64,000 nt of DNA from Lethocerus indicus (Eukaryota > Arthropoda > Insecta > Hemiptera > Belostomatidae). A model generated the notes under the pieces. The model was not told the DNA's origin, made no database searches, and saw nothing but the letters and a program-made list of their open reading frames with translations. This document shows, piece after piece, positions 13,411 through 22,199 of this stretch (within the stretch, counting starts at the first letter, position 1; each line of letters starts with the position of its first letter). Location: assembly GCA_019843655.1 (NCBI GenBank), contig JACDQD010000001.1:38610392-38674391 (forward strand), written 5' to 3'. A program made the translations under genes and the position numbers.

Positions 13411-14129
13411 AGTGTGAATCTCATTGACGCTCGTGTGGTATCCTGTTTGCACTGTCACTTACTTCATTGTGTTAGCAGGATGAATATGGAGTCACTCTTG
13501 GTATTATTATCCCCTTTTCTTCATTGTTCAACTATTTATGAATAAACGAAACAACGTGATAAAATTAGAAAGTAAATTCCCAGAGAAACTCGACTATTAC
13601 TTAATGAACTATTGAGAGTAAGACTTTCACACGAATAACCCGGACGAACAAAAATAGAACGCGTATCGACAGAATGTAATTTCAATGTCGCGCATACAAA
13701 AAACACTTCTCTAGTGACTGGCGACCCGATAGGCGTAATTACCCGGGGGCGGGTATTATCGTCGTAAGGTGGAAAGTTTGTAATAGCGATGATAAACACT
13801 GACTCGTTTTAAAAATACAAGCAACAAGCCCGGGCTTGTCGGTGACCCCTTTGCTCATTTAGCCGGGACTCGGTTAGGCTGGATTGCGAGGCCGTAAATT
13901 TTCGCGAACGTCGGATTAAGATCGACCCGTCGAGGGGCCGCCCCCTCCCGACGTTTGTTTGAACACAGAGGAGTCGATGCAACGCCTAACCCGACCGAAT
14001 TACTTCATTAACCCGGCCTCCGCCCGATAACCTCCGTTTCCTTACAGTTATGCGCTCGTTAAGCCCAGTAAAAAGTGCTCGCCCAATCTCGGTAAGTCGA
14101 AATGATTCAATTTCGTATTTTTTTCATAT

Positions 14130-14235
14130 CGATCTAATCTCGGGTCGGACCCCGATTTCAAAATACAGGAAAAATCCCGGAATGGGTCAATCCCTGCTGA
14201 CCGCCAGCAGTATTACGCCATCCCACTGGAAGTTG
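14130..14235 (-). repeat. Repeat family C fragment
   Basis: CAGGAAAAATCCCGGAATGG, then GTCAATCCCTGCTGACC, then AGCAGTATTACGCCATCCCA and CTGGAAGTTGG gives the right-to-left order of the family. The last block is the inverse of the left end. Confidence 0.42.
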
Positions 14236-15114
14236 GTGATAATTTCGTATTTAAGTTCAAATTTAAATTCTCTCCTACGCTTACCAAACACGTATAATTT
14301 TTCTACTACCGAAAACGGGCTCGGGAAACAGAGTTGTCTAAAAATAACGAAGCTCAACATTAAAATTTAAAGTAATATACGGATTCCGTAGTGGTAAATA
14401 GTTTTTGTGGAATTCTCTTTTTTTTTTAATCGTCTCATATAAGTTCCATTCATCGCATTCCATTCATTCATACGGGACAAGAAGCGTCCGACGGCGCTTT
14501 GAGAGGCCCCATCTATTTTGGGACTTGATTTCCTGGTTTGGGTTTTAATTAAAGCGAGACCGTCCCACGAGTTTAATCGATAAAATATGATTTTCAACAC
14601 CCCCTTCCACGAAAAAATAAAAAAAAAACTTATAGTAATTAATAAATGCCTCTCTTAGTGTCGGTATCGGAGCAGAGTGCAAAAAACCAAGCAGAAAAAA
14701 TCCCGTCCTGGACTCAAATTTCTTGACTCATCATACAAATTAGTTTTGACGCTTCGTAGATAGTATTTTATAATTAAAGGATATGCGGTTTTGAAGAATT
14801 TTATAATGCAAAGAGACTAAATTCTAAATTCATATTATAAATTCTCATTTTTATTGAAAATTCTCCGTGGATACATTTTATATAGGATAATTGATTTATT
14901 ATCTATACCGAGTAGCCCAATTGTTTTCTCGTAAATTAAAAATACAGCAAATTTAGTCGATTTAACGGCGAAACACTGATATTGTTTTAAGTGTTAAAAA
15001 ATGCCCGACATGATTTGGACTTATTATTCGGCAGTTCATGAACTCCGACTCAGTCGGACCCTGATGACGGAACCAGTCAGGAAAAGTGTGATCGGAAGCA
15101 GACACACCCAAGAG

Positions 15115-15200
15115 GGCCCCATTCGATGGAGCCCGCTCGGGTGGTTTCCAAAAACAGGAAAATTCCCGGAACAGCGGGGATCAACCCCTGCCAAAAGATC
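15115..15200. repeat. Repeat family C fragment
   Basis: GCCCGCTCGGGTGGTTTCCA, then AACAGGAAAATTCCCGG, then GGGGATCAACCCCTGCC matches the 20.1 kb copy. Confidence 0.42.
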
Positions 15201-15542
15201 TCTCCGGATGCCAATCAGTGATTATTCAAGTTCCGGTCGTGGAAACCTTCACTCATCTATACAGCGATTGCACTTTATAACTGTAAGTACCTGTACTGTA
15301 ATTGTAAAAGAATTATTTATAATCAATTTTTAACATTTTCCAAGACTAGTTTTTCAACTGGACGCGGGCTTTCGCGGCATTTTAAAAAAGGCTATACAAC
15401 CGAGGACCGCGCAAATCGTCGGGGCCAAGTTAAAGCCGTAAAGGCAAATAGGACCGGTTTATTTCATTAGGTCCCAAGCCCTTTGGGGGGTGGGACGGCG
15501 GCCGCCAATAACGGCCTTATTGCATCAGCGTTAAGGCTCATA

Positions 15543-15599
15543 ATTCCTATGATATAGGAATATTCCTGCCTGAAACTTGTTTTAAGGTTTAAACAAGTT
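15543..15599. repeat. Two adjacent hairpins
   Basis: ATTCCTAT/ATAGGAAT (8 bp, loop GAT) is followed by AACTTGTTT/AAACAAGTT (9 bp, 8-base loop). Confidence 0.75.
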
Positions 15600-15956
15600 G
15601 GCCCGGGGTGGGAAAATGTAGGTCAGAGCCGAATATCGACAGGACCCCAGGTGTATTGGCCGCTGTGTTAAAGGCTTCCCCCCCTCATTCTCCCGAAGGT
15701 CCGGTTAATTCCCGATAATCTTACAGATTTTACTCTGAGCGCACAATTAACCCAGAGTTCTTAACTTTTCCTCCCTCCCAAGTGCTACCTACACAAATAC
15801 ACAGGGCTCCTTTAATAAATTCCCAATTTTCCTTCAATTACGCCTACAGAACTGGACAGGCTTTTACCTTATTGATATCGGTAATTACGCTACCGTAACT
15901 TTGTTTCGGGATGACAAACGTCTTTAAGATATCCATGAAATATTAGTTCATTTTTT

Positions 15957-16010
15957 AATGTGAAATAATGTTTCCCATTTAAACATTATTTACTTCTGTA
16001 TTTCACAAGA
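15957..16010. repeat. Hairpin with interrupted outer stem
   Basis: AATAATGTTT (15964) pairs with AAACATTATT (15981), and outside it TGTGAAAT pairs with ATTTCACA after a bulge. Confidence 0.7.
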
Positions 16011-17071
16011 TCCGCTTTTACAGTTGGAACCGACGAAAAATTAGTATCAACTCATTATTTTATCCAGTTTGCCAGTATCATAAACCGTTTAAACCGGTCT
16101 ATAAAATCGTTTCGAACCAATTTCCTCCCCCTCATCGGCTCCGACATTCCATCACCGCCCAACTGTAATCATCCCGATTACTTCGGGGCGAATTCTTTGT
16201 GCGAGCGTACGGCGGCCTGCGGTGGAGGTTGAGCGAAACAACAACAGATAAGAAAAACCGAGAAACGAGGTAAGGAAAAGAAGAAACGGGGAAAAAAGTA
16301 CGAGCGGAAATGCGGGAGCAATCGCGTAATGGATACGGGCCCCGGGTACTCCCCCAACCACGGTTTCCGACAAATTAGATATGTAAAAATTTATTTTCTT
16401 TATATTCTCGAAAATGATCGTAAAAGCTCTCGTAAATGAGCGAACTTCAATCCCCCACCCAACCATCGAACTAATTGCCAGCATTAAATTCTTGTGTTTC
16501 CGATTTGTAAACGATTCAAATTGTTTGTATCATCGAAGATATAATTTTGATTATCCCACTATACCTCGCAGACTCCAGTATACTCTCTTTAAAATTGAAA
16601 TATGTGATCGAATAGGTCAATTCGGATGTTTTCAACGCGTTTCACGCTCTAACCCCTCTCGCTATAGAACCCAACAGACATACGTACCTAACAAATCTCT
16701 CGTTAAATGAATACGTTTTGAAAGTGACTTACAATGAATTTTCTTTTACTGGCAATTTTTTTCATTTTTTGAATAAAAGCAATAATGGTTTTATACCTTT
16801 GTAACGTGAAATATGAAACATGTAACGCAGGCAAGTTGAAGGGGAGGGGGTGGGGAGTAATTGTTCGGTTTCAAGTGCATTCTGTCCATCACTTTAAATC
16901 AACTATTGATGCGTCCCCAATATTCATTTGTACCGCGGGGTATTCTCTGTAACGTATTCACGGAAACACGAGAGCCGATAAAACTGGTTCAACCGGTAAC
17001 ATCGCTGCGATACACTCCAATTAAAAAGCGAACGAAGTTATTCCCATTATTTTCTTGCTTTTGCCCGGTTT

Positions 17072-17108
17072 GCTAGACCGGTTTCGGTTGGTCGCCATCT
17101 TCAGTAGG
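17072..17108 (-). ncRNA. Hammerhead-like motif, left terminus of element 1
   Basis: Read on the minus strand: CCTA, CTGAAGA, a GGC-loop-ACC stem, GAAA, CCGGTC, TAGC. The core residues CTGANGA and GAAA and the GTC cleavage triplet are all present, and ACCGGT gives a palindromic stem III. Stem I pairs at three of four positions. Position 10.1 is T opposite C at 11.1, a mismatch next to the core that would weaken a standalone ribozyme. Confidence 0.45.
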
Positions 17109-17129
17109 GGTGTTAATAGTGCTTTTTGT

Positions 17130-17190
17130 TAATAGCCTTAAGTCTTTGTCTGATTATCGGTCAAATATATATTTGGTCACAATTATACTA
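17130..17190. repeat. Left AT-rich arm of element 1
   Basis: CTGATTATCGGTCAAATATA followed by TATTTGGTCACAATTATA is the inverse partner of the right arm at 18246-18300 (AAATATATATTT, then ACTGATAATCC). The same box occurs at 37905-37950. Confidence 0.6.
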
Positions 17191-17392
17191 CGGTCATTAT
17201 TAGGCTATGTATTTGTTTTAAAATTCTTTTAAAATAGGATATTACAAAAAAAATACTGGCATGAAAACAAAATCAAGAAAAAGCTTCTAGCAAGCTGCAA
17301 ATTAAAAAGTTAAGCTGCTGAATACCAAGAAAGAATAAAAGAAAGAGAAACAAGCAAAATAAATCTCTTTATACTTTTACAGCACTGTTAGT

Positions 17393-18244
17393 AACTAAAT
17401 TCGTTGGGTGCACTTGCACCTATAAAATAGCGCCCCCTGAGGGTGGTGCGGAAATGTACATAACTAAAGTTCGTTGGGTACACTTGCACCGATAAACTAG
17501 CGCCCCCTGAGGGTGGTGCGGAAATGTACTTAACTAAAGTTCGTTGGGTACACTTGCACCGATAAACTAGCGCCCCCTGAGGGTGGTGCGGAAATGTACT
17601 TAACTAAAGTTCGTTGGGTACACTTGCACCGATAAACTAGCGCCCCCTGAGGGTGGTGCGGAAATGTACTTAACTAAAGTTCGTTGGGTACACTTGCACC
17701 GATAAACTAGCGCCCCCTGAGGGTGGTGCGGAAATGTACTTAACTAAAGTTCGTTGGGTACACTTGCACCGATAAACTAGCGCCCCGAGGTTGCGGAAAT
17801 GTACTTAACTAAAGTTCGTTGGGTACACTTGCACCGATAAACTAGCGCCCCTGAGGGTGGTGCGGAAATGTACTTACACTACCGATAAACTAGCGCCCCT
17901 GAGGGTGGTGCGGAAATGTGTTCGTTGGGTACACTTGCACCGATAAACTAGCGCCCCTGAGGGTGGTGCGGAAATGTACTTAACTAAATGCGGAAATGTG
18001 TTCGTTGGGTACACTTGCACCGATAAACTAGCGCCCCTGAGGGTGGTGCGGAAATGTACTTAACTAAAGTTCCGTTTGCGTACACTTACCCGATAAACTT
18101 AGCGCCCCTGAGGGTGGTGCGGAAATGTACTTAACTAAAGTTCGTTGGGTACACTTGCACCGATAAACTAGCGCCCCCTGAGGGTGGTGCGGAAATGTAC
18201 TTAACTAAAGTTCGTTGGGTACACTTGCACCGATAAACTAGCCC
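17393..18244 (+). repeat. Tandem array of a 70-bp unit, about 12 copies
   Basis: The unit contains TTCGTTGGGTACACTTGCAC, CGATAAACTAGCGCCCCCTG and AGGGTGGTGCGGAAATGTAC. The phrase TCGTTGGGTA recurs at 17471, 17541, 17611, 17681 and 17751, exactly 70 bases apart with nearly identical sequence. From about 17780 the units become shorter and scrambled. The core GCGCCCCCTGAGGGTGGTGC can form a small hairpin around CTGA. A shorter array of the same unit is at 38055-38250. This is a minisatellite inside a mobile element rather than a CRISPR: there are no unique spacers. Confidence 0.9.
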
Positions 18245-18472
18245 CTATTACTTGTGACCAGTTGTGTGATCAAATATATATTTAACTGATAATCCAAGAA
18301 GGACCTAAGCCGATTAACAAAATTCCTCCCGATCCAAATAAAACAAACAACAGTCCCACAAAAACACAATAACAAGACATATATACACACGACAAACAGA
18401 CAACGACCACAGTACAAGTGACAGTGCAGTGAGGATGCCAAAAAACATCCAAAGTGCCAAAGTGACTAACAC
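18245..18472. repeat. Right arm of element 1
   Basis: The arm begins with ACTTGTGACCAGTTGTGTGA, TCAAATATATATTT and CTGATAATCC. It continues to the conserved stretch ACAGTGCAGTGAGGATGCC and CAAAAAACATCCAAAGTG just before the hammerhead-like motif. Element 2 has nearly the same final 60 bases at 38345-38405. Minus-strand open frames here (84 and 67 codons) are by-products. Confidence 0.6.
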
Positions 18473-18473
18473 C

Positions 18474-18510
18474 GCTACTAAAGATGGCGAGTAGCCAAAA
18501 CCGGTCTAGT
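18474..18510 (+). ncRNA. Hammerhead-like motif, right terminus of element 1 (core mutated)
   Basis: GCTA, CTAAAGA, a GGC-loop-GCC stem, AAAA, CCGGTC, TAGT. Compared with the other copies, the core G of CTGA and the G of GAAA have both become A (G-to-A changes), so self-cleavage would not be expected. Stem I still pairs as GCTA with TAGT through one G-T wobble. Confidence 0.45.
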
Positions 18511-19077
18511 AGAAGACGAAACCTGCGAGAGGACACAGAAACACACGAAATCTACGTTATTCCCATTAATTTAAAGAATTCGCTTTAAATTTTTCATTTT
18601 ATTGATTTAAATATTATTTATTATATTAGTATTGAAAATTTGGAATGTCCCGGAAATTCCCGGAAAAAACAAAAATGTGTCGCGGGAATATAGCCGGTCG
18701 TCCAAAGCTTTTTAAAGAATTTTAACAAATGGATTATTTATTATAATTACTTTATAAAGGAAAGAAAGCCTGGAATTCGGGTTTTAACGGCTGTCCCTGG
18801 GCAAATTTGAAAAACTCCATCTCGGGAATGGCCGGAAAATGGAGAAAGAGAAAAAGATCGGCCCCGAATGCACAATCCCGGTCTTGAAACTTTAAAACGG
18901 ATTACGAAACTTTCAAAGTACTCAGCTTGAAAGAAAGTAAATTTTCAACACTTTTCTTGTCAGTTGAAACTCCCTCTCGAACACAAATAAACCCTTCAGA
19001 TTGCGAATGCTTCCACTTGCGCTATGTACCTCCCCGTATTACTGGTCGGAGTGAAGAAAACCGGGTTATAGAGCATA

Positions 19078-19330
19078 TTGGGCGGGCAACTAAGTCATTG
19101 CGGATGTCACCGATAGATAGTCGTTATTTGTATTTTTTACGCGTGTTTAAATCGTCGATCTGATACAGTCTTCCGGCATGCTATTATTTGGTACTCAATG
19201 AAACATTCGTTAGCAAACTTACCCCAATTTGTTTAATATTGTCCGTTTGACACGAATTGAAACACGGTGAAACGAAAGGATACGCTGATGAAGCTTTTAA
19301 AAGCTAAATTTCGTTGGGTTTTGTAGATGA
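19078..19330. mobile_element. mellifera-type mariner, left end only
   Basis: After TA at 19076-19077 the sequence reads TTGGGCGGGCAACTAAGTCA and continues TTGCGGATGTCACCGATAG, the same terminal repeat as the copies at 27669 and 54589. Similarity to the 54.6 kb copy continues through the stretch around 19190-19290 (a shared core AAACACGGTGAAAC) and to a piece reading CTAAATTTCGTT. No matching right end follows, so the copy is truncated. Confidence 0.6.
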
Positions 19331-19493
19331 ATTATGACAATCCAAACTCCCCACCCCACAAATATCCCCTTTTCATAACAAGAAGGAAATAAATAATGTT
19401 CAATTTTAGCTTAAAAACAAAATGTCTTCCCTGAAGCTGGGTAGTGCTCCTAACGTTTCTGTTAGCAGTTCATAGCTGTGGCACCGGGGTAGA

Positions 19494-19543
19494 ACAAGCC
19501 TCTAGGCTTGTAAAAAAATATCATCTTTTCGAGATGATATTTT
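19494..19543. repeat. Twin hairpins
   Basis: CAAGCC-TCTA-GGCTTG is followed within a few bases by AAAATATCATCT-TTTCG-AGATGATATTTT (12-bp perfect stem, 5-base loop). The pair resembles a bacterial terminator, but the setting is eukaryotic. Confidence 0.8.
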
Positions 19544-19914
19544 CTTTCCATTTCGCTCAGAAATTATGTCCTTTTCACACATCCAGAAGATTTATACGCC
19601 TTTTAGCGTAAAATGATTTAAAGCCCGTCCTGGGGTATTTTTTAATGAGAGGGCTCCATTTAGCCTGCCGGACAAAGCCTCGCGCCGCTTTCGCGTTGAC
19701 TGAAATCATTGACACATTCCCGGCCCGGAATAAGTCAAAGCTTTATTAATTATGAAATACGGGACTTCGTCTCGCACCCGGGACTTGACCCGGAAGAAAT
19801 AAATTTCGTGCCCGGACTCAACGCGGACGGTTTTGAAACATTTACGGCCTTGCCATCTGAAAACCGTGAAATGGGTTGAACCGTCGTATTTAATTAATAT
19901 GATATATCACTGAC

Positions 19915-20195
19915 TATCTTCCGGTAGGATCGCGTTATACTGTGGTAAACTAAATCCGCTGTAGCCGAACACCCAAGAACAACAGGTCACACAATTGAGT
20001 TCGAAAGAGGAAAAATCCTGTCTAGGGAAAATAACAGTCCTACTAAGCTTTGTTTATTAGTTTTAATACTGGAAAGGACAAAAACCCTTCCCGCTCGGGT
20101 GGTTTCCAAACACGGGAAAAATCCCAGAATTGGGGGTGGCGAGGGGGTCAACCCCCGCCAACCGAGGTTCTTCCCAGAGGGCTCGATGTGCTCGA
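19915..20195. repeat. Repeat family C copy
   Basis: The copy has CTTCCGGTAGGATCGCGTTA near the start and CCGCTCGGGTGGTTTCCAAA, CACGGGAAAAATCCC and the hairpin GGGGGTCAACCCCCGCC near the end. The same blocks occur at 12.0, 14.1, 15.1, 33.4, 35.6-36.1 and 49.5 kb. It is probably a MITE, since some copies have inverted ends. No coding potential. Confidence 0.48.
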
Positions 20196-21127
20196 GTATT
20201 CGCTCATCTATTATTATATAACCGCGCGATTTTATTTTATCCATAATTGATCGTAAAATGGAATGCGGTAAAATGGAATTCGGCGGTGAAAGGAGAGCGG
20301 AACGATCAGAATGCGCGGAGGTGTTTTCCGATTAGCCAAAACCGTATATTTTCGCGCGAATAAAATTCCAGCGGCTTAAAAAACCGCTTTCATTCGACCC
20401 CACATGGAGTTCACGCTGGGATATTTGGAACAGTTATTAGTTAATTATGGTGATCCAGAGTGGCTGATAATCAAGGCTGATATATACAAGAAATTAAGAG
20501 ACTTAATACCGAATTTTTCTTACACTAGACCTTGCGTTTCGACCTCACAAAGTTGGTAATTTCCAACAGGAATACAGGCAAATTAGAAATAATCTGACTA
20601 TCGTATTTTCCGTTATTTCATACGATGAAAGATATTTTCTTAAAAGATGTGTCGTTGGAGATCCGCGACGAAAAAAAGAGTGAAAAAAAATTTAAAAATC
20701 CACGAGAAATATCTTAACATAAAAAGGTGTTATTTTATTTGTTTGAAGAGGGGTCTCCAACGGTAAAAAAATAAGGTATATTTTTTTATTCCAAAACAAG
20801 AGCACTAGATTTCAGTGGGCTACTCTCGTCGGCGGAGCGTAAACGCAGCGCCGCATACTTTGGGCCCTTATTATTTAGGCCCTTTGTTGTTTCCCGCTCT
20901 GTTGACCTTTTTCAGAAACAGAATAGGGGTTCGGAATCGGAGGAGTGGTCCCGGGGTAAGTTTAATGAGCCCAAAATCGAAAGCCGTCGGGACGTCGGCC
21001 GTTCTAATCTCCCCGACGCCCCCTTTCCGCGTCCGGTATACCAAAATCCTGTCGAATTCTGAAAAAAAACTGCCAAATGGTTTTTCCGACGCAAAATAAA
21101 TTCTCAAACTATGTACTCCAAAGAAAT

Positions 21128-21165
21128 GCTACTGACAAGGGCGAGAAGCCTAAACCCGACGAGTC
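21128..21165 (+). ncRNA. Hammerhead-like motif (degenerate)
   Basis: GCTA, CTGACAA, GGCGAGAAGCC, TAAA, CCCGAC. One core base in each box has changed. It is recognised mainly by its GGCGAG..GCC middle. Confidence 0.33.
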
Positions 21166-21677
21166 GGACACTTTATTTAACCATAACAATCAGACTCCAC
21201 AAGTGTCGGTTTCAAAATATATTTTTAAATATTCGTCGACGCCGTATTTAATTACAGGAGTATCCGAATTTCGAGTTGCGTGCTGAAGAAAATTGCTCCG
21301 GAAAAGAAATAAAGATCTTATGGGGCGGTTTCCGAGAATTTGAATTTAAAATTTAGAAGAAAAACATTATCGTCGCCACTATTTTAGTCCTTGTAACTGT
21401 TGCTTCGTGAAAATCGCACGGATCCATACATTATAGGGCCAACAAGTTAATAAATAAGATTTTGCCAGTACCAACAACAGGTCTCTTTTGAAAACCCGGC
21501 ACGCGAGCCAGATCTCTCACAATTGCCCTCTTGACCTCCCTCTTAACTCTAATCGGACCCGTTTATAGGCAAAGAATATTGCGCATTTTATTTCGCGACG
21601 CCCTAAATTATTCTGGCGCTGTCCGCCGCCGAACTATTACCGCATATTTAATCGTAGTAATACGTTACTAGTGGAGA

Positions 21678-21715
21678 TCTATCGACGATTGGCGAGAAGC
21701 CAAAACCCGACTGGG
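21678..21715 (+). repeat. Decayed hammerhead-like copy
   Basis: The sequence TCGACGATTGGCGAGAAGCC followed by AAAACCCGACTGG keeps the middle of the motif. At 21822 ATATTCCAAACCCTCGCGGA is the conserved downstream segment also seen at 38470 and 58970, so this is one decayed family copy of about 200 bases. Confidence 0.35.
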
Positions 21716-21994
21716 TTAGCATTAGGGAGCTGACAATCGCGAGGGATGTTAAAAATATTGTTACGAATTAGTTCGGAATTCAAATGCGACAAAGAAAATC
21801 TAAAAAGAAGATGGAAAAAACTACAATATTCCAAACCCTCGCGGACTACATAGCATGTATTTCAAAGATACTCTGATTGAGATTCTAATTCCAGCTCGTA
21901 ATAATTTGAGCCCCCCCCCCCTTTGAGCTTTGTTTCCACAGATCGCTAAATTAAATTGTACACGAAGCCAATAACATGATAATCTCTGATTGTT

Positions 21995-22000
21995 ACTAAC
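21995..22000 (-). promoter_or_regulatory. Splice donor of the RGS-binding exon
   Basis: The exon ends CGGAG and is followed by GTTAGT on the minus strand, close to the GTRAGT consensus. The intron then continues to lower coordinates, toward a poly-C/poly-G tract at 21911-21922. Confidence 0.62.
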
Positions 22001-22167
22001 CTCCGAATCTGTGGCAAGAGCAGTTGAGCCGTGTGCTTGCAGGCGTCTACGCAGGTCCTCCTAAGTTTTCTGATCTTTTCACGCAGCTCGGGACAGTCTC
22101 TGGCCGTCCCGATGTGAATGAGCATGTCTCTGAACAGAGCCAGCTCACTGTTAATCTCCGTTATCAG
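22001..22167 (-). CDS. Internal exon of an R7-RGS binding protein (RGS7BP/RGS9BP-like), partial
   Basis: Read on the minus strand, this 167-base exon encodes 55 residues plus two bases of a split codon. It begins LITEINSELALFRDMLIHIG, and a later segment is CPELREKIRKLRRTCVDACK. Its spacing of leucine and charged residues matches the helical core of the RGS7BP/RGS9BP family: a Leu-x-x-x-Asn start, an L(V/I)xxIG turn, then LRxELxKxR. These proteins have a syntaxin-like fold and anchor R7-type RGS-Gbeta5 complexes to membranes, so they tune G-protein signalling in neurons and photoreceptors. The frame is open throughout with strong C/G at third positions, unlike the flanks. Both splice sites are good, which fixes the boundaries. 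Phase is 0 at the 5' side, and the 3' junction splits a codon after two bases. The family call comes from memory of vertebrate members and was not searched. The N-terminal and C-terminal exons were not found; they could lie in the window unrecognised or outside it. Confidence 0.68.
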
Positions 22168-22199
22168 CTGGAACAGAATGTAGAATAAAAAAGGATTAG
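22168..22199 (-). promoter_or_regulatory. Splice acceptor and branch-point region of the RGS-binding exon
   Basis: On the minus strand a CTAAT (rc of 22195-22199) is followed by a pyrimidine-rich run and then CAG at 22170-22168, directly before the open frame. This is a textbook insect 3' splice site, with about 27 bases between the likely branch A and the AG. It supports calling 22167 the first exon base. Confidence 0.65.

Larger units (their letters stand above)
15201..17036. other. Unassigned, non-coding, with hairpins
   Basis: Holds the hairpins at 15543-15599 and 15957-16010. No coding sequence was recognised; frames of about 100 codons at 16152-16710 look random. Confidence 0.5.
17050..18570. 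mobile_element. Element 1: inverted hammerhead-like motifs around a 70-bp tandem array
   Basis: Order on the plus strand: a hammerhead-like motif facing left (17072-17108), a short arm, an AT-rich box CAAATATATATTTGGTCACA (17163), a spacer of about 200 bases, the 70-bp array (17393-18244), the box again in inverse (18250-18283), an arm of about 190 bases, and a hammerhead-like motif facing right (18474-18510). The two arms are inverted repeats; the left arm has lost about 140 bases. The 13-mer GTTATTCCCATTA lies outside both ends in direct orientation (17037-17049 and 18556-18568). It could be a target duplication, but related sequence follows other hammerhead copies too, so it may belong to the family. 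No frame encodes a reverse transcriptase or transposase. The resemblance is to Penelope-like terminal regions, by inference from the hammerheads. Confidence 0.6.
20196..21994. other. Likely intron 3' of the RGS-binding exon, with repeat relics
   Basis: Contains two decayed hammerhead copies and a poly-C run at 21911-21922. No further exon of the family was recognised. Confidence 0.4.

Noticed and set aside
12994..13545. 183-codon plus-strand open frame
   Set aside because: It crosses a GC-rich stretch and then a hammerhead-family copy whose sequence is shared with non-coding loci at 18.4 and 38.4 kb. No domain recognised.
17393..18244. CRISPR array
   Set aside because: The repeats are contiguous 70-bp units without unique spacers, and the setting is eukaryotic.
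19515..19543. Rho-independent terminator
   Set aside because: Hairpin plus T-rich tail looks like one, but every other feature is eukaryotic; there is no gene upstream.
21440..21550. Possible extra minus-strand exon (VKREVKRAIVRDLARVPGF)
   Set aside because: About 30 smooth codons but no splice sites and no resemblance to the RGS-binding protein family.
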